Assembly (NCBI GenBank): GCA_003353795.1
Contig: PIVY01000004.1
Coordinates: 1-64,000 of the forward strand
DNA: 64,000 nucleotides
Source: a bacterium
GTDB lineage: Bacteria; Krumholzibacteriota; Krumholzibacteriia; LZORAL124-64-63
Direction: 5' to 3'
How positions within the stretch are numbered: the first letter of the stretch is position 1; each line of letters begins with the position of its first letter. A model generated the notes under the pieces. That model ran no database searches. It worked only from the letters and a program-made list of their open reading frames with translations, and was not told the DNA's origin. A program made the translations under genes and the position numbers. This document shows positions 57,220 to 64,000 of the stretch, piece by piece.

Positions 57220-57324
57220 GCTAGAATCCCGGTCGAGCCGATACGCGTCGAGAAACTCCTGCGCCGCGGGGACGAATCGAGCCAGGGCGAGCCGCTCGCC
57301 GAGGGCGACGGAATCCCACGGCCG

Positions 57325-59631
57325 TCACCGGACGAGCGTCAGGCTGACGCTCGCCGATCCCTGCCCCGTCACCAGCCGCGCCAGGTAGACACCCGACCCC
57401 ACCGACCGCCCCTGGTCGTCTCGCCCTTCCCAGCGGCGCTCGTGCCGCCCCGGATCCAGGACGCCGTCGACCAGCGTCGCCACGCGCCTTCCGCGCACGT
57501 CGAACACGGCGAGATTCACCGGACCGGCCCCGGGCACCGAAAACGCCACCGTGGTCGCCGGGTTGAATGGATTGGGATACGCGTGATGGACCGTCGCCAC
57601 CGCCGGCGGCAGAACCGGCGCGCCGATGGTGCTGTCGTTGGGCGCGCCCGGCGTGGGCGTGGTGAAGAGGATCCATGATTCGGGATCGTCGGGATCGCGG
57701 CCCTCGCTCACATCGGCGATCTGGGGACCGAACACGTGGGCGTCGAGGAACACGTTGCCCGAGGCCAGCGGTGCGTAGAGGCCGATCTCCTCGCCGGCCG
57801 CACTCAGCTTGAAGGTGGTGTGCAGCGGACCCTCGGCAGGATCGCCGTCACACCACACCACCACGTGCTCGTCCGGGCGCAGCATCACGGCTGGGAACTC
57901 CCACTTGGTGGGGTCGGATAGATCGTCGGTGAGGAAGAGACCGGTGAGATCGCGCGGCTCGGCGCCGACGTTGGCGATCTCCACCCAGTCGGCGAAATCG
58001 CCGGCCTCGTCCGCGTTGACGGTCTGGTTGCTGGCGAGGAACTCGTTGATCACCAGACCGTCGTGGGCGCCGGGCCAGGAAGGCGCGGGCCATTCGCTGA
58101 AGAATGTGTCGGCCTGGGCCAGGAAGATCGGGCGGCGGTCAGTGAGCCATTGCGCGGTGCGGTCGAGGTTGTAGGCGTACCAGTCGGTCTGGAAACCCTC
58201 CCAGCGATCGGCCTGACCGGGGACCTCGGGCCACTGGCCGGCGGCGAGTTGGTCGAGGCGGGCGGTGAGGCTCGCAGTGGTCATGACGCCGCCCAGGAGG
58301 TGCTCGAGGCGGGAGCGGAAGAGGCGGCGGAAGTCGGCGTTGCCCAGCAGGGTGCGGAACATGGTGAGCCATTCCTGCTGGGTGGGATCCCACGATCGGT
58401 GGTCGCCGGGTGCGCGGTACAGGTTCCATTCGCTGGCGTTCCGGGCGGTGAAGAAGCGGAACATGTTGGTGGCCTCGTCGCCGCCGTCGAACGCCAGCTC
58501 CTCGTCCCACATGATGAAGCGCCAGGGGTGATCGCCGGGCTGGAACATGGCCAGGTTCCAGGCGAAGCCGTTGTCGCCCGACACGGCGAACAGGTTGAGG
58601 ATCTGCCAGTCGATGTAGCTGGCCAGGTCCATGGTGGCGCGGACCTGGTCGAACCAGGCGTCGCTACTCGGGTCGGGCACGGATTCGAACGAGCCGAGGA
58701 ACGTCCACCAGGCCGCGGCATCGCCCGCCACGGTCTCACCGTCCTTGAGGAGGTTGTAGCCGGCAGCCTCCAGATCCCAGGTGGTCTCGATGAATTCCGT
58801 GTCGAGGCGCTCGCGCAGGCTGTAGGCGCCCCAGTATTCCCGATTCAGGTAGAGAGCCGCGAACTGGTAGCGGCTGGCCAGGTGGCCGAGGTCGGCGAAG
58901 AGGGTCTCGAGTAGGTTGGTGTTGATCGCGGCCGAGTCGTAGCGGTTGCCGCGCACGATGAGTCGGCGGAACGACTCGGGGCCGTCGGGGAAGAACGGAT
59001 GCTCCACGGTATCGACGGCGCCGTGGTCGTCGAAGTAGAAGCGCAGACCTTTCTGATGGTACCAGCGACCGTAACCGCCGTTGATCCGCAGGCCGATCTC
59101 CTCGTCCAGCACCTTGCCAAGGCCCGGCTCGTAGTACTCGAAGCGGGCGAGACGTTCCCAGGCAGCGCCGGTCTGCAGACAGTTGTCGTGGTCGCCCAGC
59201 ACGTAGATGCCGGTCGCGGGGTGCCAGAGATCGGTGGAGTCGACCACCACGTGGATCACCGGAAGCGCGTGGCCGAGGGGATCGAAGGGGCGCGGCGATC
59301 CGGGGGCGACGGTGACCTCGGTGAGGCCGCCGAGGTCGTCTCGCAGGGTGACGGTGCGCGGGCCGTTCCAGTTCCAGGGGAAGCGCGTGACGAAGGAGCG
59401 GTCGTCGAGGCGCTCGAAGTCGGGATCGGGAACCGCGAGGTCCACCGGGCGATCGGCGGCCACCACCACGGGCATGGCGGCCTCGAGGGCCGGATCGATG
59501 GGATAGATCGGATCGGGGATCAGGCGCCATCCGGGCAGCAACTCCACCGTGACCTGGGCCAGTGCCGGCCCGGCGATGGCAAGCAGGGCAGTCAGCGCGA
59601 GGACGGACTGCAGGATGAGGCGAGCGGTCAT
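57325..59631 (-). CDS. CotH-kinase-like secreted protein with lamin-tail domain and FlgD-like C-terminus
   Basis: EIGLRINGGYGRWYHQKGLRFYF...REYWGAYSLRERLDTEFIE...MWDEELAFDG; LVINEFLASNQTVNADEAGDFADWVEIANVG (LTD); AYPNPFNPATTVAFSVPGAGPVNLAVFDVRGRRVATL...GSGVYLARL. Confidence 0.87.
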   Translation of the reverse strand: MTARLILQSVLALTALLAIAGPALAQVTVELLPGWRLIPDPIYPIDPALEAAMPVVVAADRPVDLAVPDPDFERLDDRSFVTRFPWNWNGPRTVTLRDDLGGLTEVTVAPGSPRPFDPLGHALPVIHVVVDSTDLWHPATGIYVLGDHDNCLQTGAAWERLARFEYYEPGLGKVLDEEIGLRINGGYGRWYHQKGLRFYFDDHGAVDTVEHPFFPDGPESFRRLIVRGNRYDSAAINTNLLETLFADLGHLASRYQFAALYLNREYWGAYSLRERLDTEFIETTWDLEAAGYNLLKDGETVAGDAAAWWTFLGSFESVPDPSSDAWFDQVRATMDLASYIDWQILNLFAVSGDNGFAWNLAMFQPGDHPWRFIMWDEELAFDGGDEATNMFRFFTARNASEWNLYRAPGDHRSWDPTQQEWLTMFRTLLGNADFRRLFRSRLEHLLGGVMTTASLTARLDQLAAGQWPEVPGQADRWEGFQTDWYAYNLDRTAQWLTDRRPIFLAQADTFFSEWPAPSWPGAHDGLVINEFLASNQTVNADEAGDFADWVEIANVGAEPRDLTGLFLTDDLSDPTKWEFPAVMLRPDEHVVVWCDGDPAEGPLHTTFKLSAAGEEIGLYAPLASGNVFLDAHVFGPQIADVSEGRDPDDPESWILFTTPTPGAPNDSTIGAPVLPPAVATVHHAYPNPFNPATTVAFSVPGAGPVNLAVFDVRGRRVATLVDGVLDPGRHERRWEGRDDQGRSVGSGVYLARLVTGQGSASVSLTLVR

Positions 59632-59712
59632 GGCGGCCTGTCTGATAGATCTGGGCTAGACGCGTTTTCCACCCCCATGATCGCAGGTTTCGGGGTTGCC
59701 GCACAACCCCAG

Positions 59713-59852
59713 TGACGTGCCTCAGAAAATGTTGATGGTCGCAGAACCCGGCCTTCCATCAGGGCTTTATTGATGTTTGGCGCTCTCGAAGACAGGATTC
59801 GTGAGCTACTCTCAGGCCAGGATCGACCATCAACATTCTCTAAGGCACGTCC
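59713..59852. mobile_element. MITE-like 140-bp element with ~28-nt terminal inverted repeats and 9-bp target duplication CAACCCCAG
   Basis: Left arm 59714-59741 GACGTGCCTCAGAAAATGTTGATGGTCG; right arm 59824-59851 CGACCATCAACATTCTCTAAGGCACGTC (26/28 complementary); CAACCCCAG at both 59704-59712 and 59853-59861. Confidence 0.8.
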
Positions 59853-59901
59853 CAACCCCAGCGTGCAAAGCGGTACCGGCAACCGGCCTGCACCTGTTAC
59901 C

Positions 59902-61134
59902 ATGACCGGCATGAAGGCTGTCTATTTATCCCTGACGTTTGCCCTCGTGGCTGCCGGTTGCGTGACCGTGCAGGCGGTGGCGTTGCCGGAGATCGGCCTG
60001 GTCACCGCGGACGCCGGTCTCTGGGATCCGGACACCGGAATCTACGCCAACCCCCGCGAGCGAGGCGGCGAATGGGAGCGCGAGGCATTCTTCGAGTACC
60101 GGGCCTCCGGCGTCGAGGTCCGCACCCGCGCCGGTCTGAGGATCCACGGTGGCCGCAGTCGCGACCTCGATCAGAAGAGCCTGCGCCTCTACTTCGACCA
60201 CGGCGACGGTCCGGTGACCCTCGACCTCTTCGGCGATGCGCCGGCCCGCCTGGCCCGCCTCATCCTGCGCAGCGACCAGACTCCCGATCGCATCCTCCAC
60301 ACCAACCTGGCCGAGTCGCTGTTCGGTGACCTGGGTCATCTGGGCAGCCGCCAGGCGCCGGTCACCGTCACCCTCAACGGCGACGACTGGGGCCTCTACA
60401 GCGCGCGCGAACGTCTGGACCCCGAGTGGGTCAACACCACCCTCGGCCACACCGGCGAGTTCACGCTCATCCGCGACGGCAAGACCCGCCACGGCGACGG
60501 TCAGGCATGGTGGGATTTCCTGGCTTCTTTCGCCGCTCCGGCCGACCGCACCTCGCCGGCCTGGCTCGCCGGGGTGCGACGGAACCTCGACCTCGCCTCC
60601 TACATCGACTGGCTCCTGATCCTCGCGTTCGGCGCCGCCGCCGACAACGGCGACGCCCACAACCTCGTGCTGCTCCGGCTCGACGACCGCCCCTGGCGCG
60701 TGATCCTCTGGGACGCCGACGATCTCTTCCGACCGGACAACCTCCACAACGACCACTTCCGCTGGTTCGCGGCCGTCGATGCCGACGAGTACCGTCGCTT
60801 CCGGCCGCCCCTGCTGATCACCGGCGACTGGAAGAGCCGGGCACCCTGGTCCGCCCTCTTCCGCGGACTGCTGGAGAATCCCGAATTCCGGGAACGGTTC
60901 TTCGTCCGGGCGGAGGAATTGCTGGCCGGAGAACTGTCGGTGGCGCGTCTGAACGACCGCATCGGCGAGGTGGTGGATGCCCACGAACCAGGCGTGGCGC
61001 GTCATGCCGCGCGCTGGGGCTGGTCGAGCCCCGGCGATCTTCAGGTGCAGGCAGCGAAACTGTCGGCCTGGATCGAGGAACGGCACGCCATCGTGCGCGA
61101 AGACCTGGCGGCCTTCCGGACCCGTCACCCCTGA
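59902..61134 (+). CDS. CotH-kinase-like (lipo)protein, paralog of 57325-59631
   Basis: MTGMKAVYLSLTFALVAAGCVTV; GLRIHGGRSRDLDQKSLRLYFDHGDG...LIRDGKTRHGDGQAWWDFLASF...LWDADDLFRP, parallels the CotH domain of its neighbour. Confidence 0.83.
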   Translation: MTGMKAVYLSLTFALVAAGCVTVQAVALPEIGLVTADAGLWDPDTGIYANPRERGGEWEREAFFEYRASGVEVRTRAGLRIHGGRSRDLDQKSLRLYFDHGDGPVTLDLFGDAPARLARLILRSDQTPDRILHTNLAESLFGDLGHLGSRQAPVTVTLNGDDWGLYSARERLDPEWVNTTLGHTGEFTLIRDGKTRHGDGQAWWDFLASFAAPADRTSPAWLAGVRRNLDLASYIDWLLILAFGAAADNGDAHNLVLLRLDDRPWRVILWDADDLFRPDNLHNDHFRWFAAVDADEYRRFRPPLLITGDWKSRAPWSALFRGLLENPEFRERFFVRAEELLAGELSVARLNDRIGEVVDAHEPGVARHAARWGWSSPGDLQVQAAKLSAWIEERHAIVREDLAAFRTRHP

Positions 61135-63812
61135 TCCAGAACCTCGCGGACCTTGAGCAGCAGGTCGTGGTGACGGTACGGCTTCTGGAGGAGATCCAGC
61201 CCCTCGTCCAGCACGAAATCGGTGTGGATGCCGTCCATGGCGTAGCCGCTGGAGAACAGGACCCGCACGTCGGGATTCACCTCGCGCATGCGCTCGAACA
61301 CGGCGTCGCCGCCGAGCCCGGGCATCACCACGTCGAGGACCGCCAGGTCGACCTGCGCCGCGTGCTTGGCGAACACCGCCAGCGCCTCCACCCCGTCGGC
61401 TGCCACGAGGACGGTGTAGCCCACGCCTTCCAGCATGGTCTTGCTGAGCCGGCGGACCATGTCGTCGTCCTCGGCCAGCAAGATGACCTCCGTCCCACCC
61501 GGCACTGATTCCGTGGCATCATCGACCACGCCGACCGAGTCGCGCTCGATCCGGGGCAGATAGATCTCGAAAGTGGATCCCTCGCCCACCTCGCTGGCAA
61601 CGCGGATCAGACCACCGTGCTGGCGTACCAGACCGTAGACCGTGGCCAGCCCCAGACCGGTACCCTTGCCGACGTCCTTGGTGGTGAAGAAGGGCTCGAA
61701 GATCCGGCTGATCGTCACGTCGTCCATGCCGCTGCCGTCGTCGGCCACGCTCAGGCGCACGTATGGTCCGGGCCGGGCCTCGGCGTGGTTCGCGCAGAAT
61801 TCCTCGTCGAGCTGCACGTTCGCCGTCTCGATGGTAATGGCGCCGCCGTCGGTGATGGCGTCGCGAGCGTTGATGCAGAGGTTGGTGAGGATCTGACCGA
61901 TCTGACCCCGATCCGCCCGCACGGTCCCGAGGTCGCGGCCGGGAACAACCTCGAGTTCGATGTGGGCGCCGATCACGCGGCGGAGCATCATCATCATCTC
62001 GGACACGGATTCGTTGAGGTCGACGTTGTTCATCTCGAGAACCTGCTGACGGCTGAAAGCCAGCAGCTGGCTGACCAGGACCTTGGCCCGCTCGCTCGCC
62101 TTCAAGACCTCGCCGATGCAATCGGACACGCGGCTTCCGGGCTCGGTTTCGGCCTCGGCCAGCTCGCCGTAGCCGAGGATCGCCTGGAGCAGGTTGTTGA
62201 AGTCGTGGGCCACGCCCCCTGCGAGCTGTCCCACGGCCTCGATACGCTGGGAATGGCGGAGCTGATCTTCGAGTATCTCGCGGGCCTCTTCGGCGCGCCG
62301 ACGATCGGTGATGTCGATGATCACACCGAGGGCCGCGTAGAGCCGGCCGTGCTCGTCGTAGAGGGGATGGGTGGCGATCCAGGCCGGAAAATGGGAACCG
62401 TCCTGGCGCACCATGGTCAGCTCACCGGCGAGGCCCTTGCGGCCATGCTGCATCCGGCGCAGCACGTCGGCGAGCCGGACCGCGTCCTCCGCCAGATGCA
62501 GGCGGGCCACGGCGTCGCCGAGAATCTCGTCTCGCGAGTAGCCGAAGATCTTCTCCGCGCCGGGACTGAACTCCTGGATCGTGTATACCGGCCCGACCAC
62601 GTCGGCGATGATGAACGCGACCTTGGATGCGCCCTCGAACACCGCCCGCAACCGCCGCTCGCTGCGACGCACCTCCAGTTCCACTCGGCGGCGCCGCGAA
62701 ATGCTGACGAACAGCGCCACGATCAGACCCACCAGGATCATGAAGACCGCGAGCGTGGACCAGATGAGGGCGCGGTAGGTCCGATAGAACGAGAACGAGC
62801 GGTGCTCGAGAACGCTGTCGGGCGGCAAGGCGGCCTCGGCGAGGCCGAATCGATCCAGTTGCCGCCAGTCGAACATGTAGCGGAGGGGACTCTTGCCCAG
62901 GGGAATGTCGGCGGCATTCTCGCCGGCCAGGATGCGCCGGGCGAGGCGGGCGGCCATGGCTCCCTCCAGCACGCCGTCGGCCAGCTTGCCGCCCACGATG
63001 CCGTGGCCCAGGTAGAAGTCCCACACGGAATAGACCGGCACCGAGCAGTAGGGCGCGAGACGTTCGAGGTTCTGCTCGTGGGAGAAGACCCGCCCCTGGC
63101 TGTCGCGGCCGAAGATCAACAGGAAGACGAGGGTCCGTTCGGAGAACTCGGCGACGATATCCTGGAGTTCCGCCACGGTCTTGTCGTCGACGTATCGGAC
63201 GGACACGCGGTCGGTCAGGGATGCGAACTCGACCTCGGCGCGTTCGCGCAAGGCCTGCCCGGTACGCGATTCGTCGGTGATGACGACCACCTCGCGCGTG
63301 TCGGGATGCAGACGCAGGGCCAGCTCCAGCGTCTCGCCCATGGCGATGGATTCGCGGAGCCCGGTGAGCCGGCGACCGTCGCGCATGTCGGGCCGGAAGC
63401 CGCTGACGCTGCAGAACACGATGGGCACGCCGGGCGCCAGGGACTCGCCGCGATCGAGCATGAACTGCAGGGCATGGTCGTCGGCGCAGATCACCACGTC
63501 GAGGCACTGGGCCGCGTACTTGATCTGGAGCATGTCCGCGAAGGCATCGAGGTACGCATCGTTCGTCACGTGCCTCGTGTCCATGAACTCGAAGCGCAAT
63601 TCGGCGAACTGGGGCTCGTCGGCGAAGACTTCGCTGATTCCGCGAGAAATGCTGTCGGACCAGGAGAATCCGTGGTGGTAGGAGTGCAGGACCAGGACGC
63701 ACTTCCGGGGATCCGACGGCTCGTCGGCGGTTGCGGCCATGGCCGGGACCGCAAACAGGAACAGCGCCCAGAGGAGGACGGCGCGTTGGATGCGTGGGTG
63801 GATGGTCGCCAT
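61125..63812 (-). CDS. Hybrid histidine kinase: periplasmic ABC-substrate-binding-like sensor, TM, PAS, HisKA, HATPase, receiver
   Basis: Signal peptide; [21 protein letters not shown] sensor; [62 protein letters not shown]-box; [36 protein letters not shown]...[16 protein letters not shown] receiver. Confidence 0.93.
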   Translation of the reverse strand: MATIHPRIQRAVLLWALFLFAVPAMAATADEPSDPRKCVLVLHSYHHGFSWSDSISRGISEVFADEPQFAELRFEFMDTRHVTNDAYLDAFADMLQIKYAAQCLDVVICADDHALQFMLDRGESLAPGVPIVFCSVSGFRPDMRDGRRLTGLRESIAMGETLELALRLHPDTREVVVITDESRTGQALRERAEVEFASLTDRVSVRYVDDKTVAELQDIVAEFSERTLVFLLIFGRDSQGRVFSHEQNLERLAPYCSVPVYSVWDFYLGHGIVGGKLADGVLEGAMAARLARRILAGENAADIPLGKSPLRYMFDWRQLDRFGLAEAALPPDSVLEHRSFSFYRTYRALIWSTLAVFMILVGLIVALFVSISRRRRVELEVRRSERRLRAVFEGASKVAFIIADVVGPVYTIQEFSPGAEKIFGYSRDEILGDAVARLHLAEDAVRLADVLRRMQHGRKGLAGELTMVRQDGSHFPAWIATHPLYDEHGRLYAALGVIIDITDRRRAEEAREILEDQLRHSQRIEAVGQLAGGVAHDFNNLLQAILGYGELAEAETEPGSRVSDCIGEVLKASERAKVLVSQLLAFSRQQVLEMNNVDLNESVSEMMMMLRRVIGAHIELEVVPGRDLGTVRADRGQIGQILTNLCINARDAITDGGAITIETANVQLDEEFCANHAEARPGPYVRLSVADDGSGMDDVTISRIFEPFFTTKDVGKGTGLGLATVYGLVRQHGGLIRVASEVGEGSTFEIYLPRIERDSVGVVDDATESVPGGTEVILLAEDDDMVRRLSKTMLEGVGYTVLVAADGVEALAVFAKHAAQVDLAVLDVVMPGLGGDAVFERMREVNPDVRVLFSSGYAMDGIHTDFVLDEGLDLLQKPYRHHDLLLKVREVLDQG

Positions 63813-63869
63813 GGGTCGTGTATATCAGGGAGCCACTGGGTCGTCAATCGCCGCAAGTGTCAGATGCAA

Positions 63870-63900
63870 GAAGGCCGGGCGTCAGTGCCGCCCGGCCTTC
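63870..63900 (-). terminator. Dyad GAAGGCCGGGC...GCCCGGCCTTC
   Basis: 11-bp perfect stem immediately 3' of a minus-strand frame ending at 63924. Confidence 0.7.
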
Positions 63901-63923
63901 GACAGGATTCAGAATCCGTGATC

Positions 63924-64000
63924 CTAATCCTCCACGTATCGCCGCTCCGGCTCGGTCACTTTCCGCGCCTCTTCCAGGTGCCCGGGATGCTCATGCATAT
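63924..64000 (-). CDS. C-terminus of a minus-strand gene truncated by the window (…MHEHPGHLEEARKVTEPERRYVED*)
   Basis: Open minus frame to TAG at 63924-63926 followed by terminator-like dyad. Confidence 0.4.
   Translation of the reverse strand, partial: MHEHPGHLEEARKVTEPERRYVED

Noticed and set aside
57220-57324. Open minus frame continuing past the CotH TGA (RPWDSVALGERLALARFVPAAQEFLDAYRLDRDSS...)
   Set aside because: Considered as Sec read-through or lost gene end, but the FlgD-like domain ends naturally at LTLVR and no SECIS-like hairpin or homology was recognised.
59770-59901. N-terminal extension of the CotH ORF starting at 59770
   Set aside because: Lies within the MITE-like element; true start is 59902 or 59911, before a signal/lipobox sequence.
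1-64000. CRISPR arrays, tRNA/rRNA genes, prophage or defence islands
   Set aside because: No regularly spaced repeats, cloverleaf sequences, integrases, transposase ORFs or recognisable defence genes were seen by reading; a tRNAscan/minced run would be decisive.

Overview
High-GC bacterial chromosomal window. FlgD-like C-terminal domains ("FNPA...GVYLARL") on large secreted proteins suggest an FCB-type lineage such as Krumholzibacteriota/Eisenbacteria; this is inference only. I support about 43 CDS. Most long antisense ORFs in the track are high-GC shadows and were rejected. Main blocks: (1) an octaheme cytochrome fused to a CydA-like membrane domain plus a partner subunit (10.5-14.3 kb); (2) a MacB-type permease/TolC/two-adaptor efflux operon with no ATPase (14.4-19.4 kb); (3) a cytochrome b / Rieske / octaheme-TPR operon (21-25 kb); (4) a selenocysteine peroxiredoxin whose UGA sits at the peroxidatic Cys position with a SECIS-like hairpin, missed by the ORF track (29.9-30.5 kb); (5) a TetR-headed, translationally overlapping aroF-menFDHBCE operon with two tandem TetR-type palindromes and a convergent menI-like thioesterase (35.3-44.6 kb); (6) a peptidase M24 / trans-3-hydroxyproline dehydratase pair (46.4-48.6 kb); (7) divergent CotH-like paralogs separated by a 140-bp MITE-like element with 28-nt inverted repeats and a 9-bp target duplication (57.3-61.1 kb). 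The best candidate for an undescribed system is a short C-terminal tail, roughly [ST]-W-[ST]-x-[LV]-K-[GS]-x-[YF]-R-COOH, on otherwise unrelated small signal-peptide proteins (20.3, 45.4 and 48.8 kb). There is also a divergent version at 34.7 kb and an orphan remnant at 44.2 kb. It looks like a protein-sorting signal that is neither PEP-CTERM-like (no TM helix) nor FlgD/T9SS-like.
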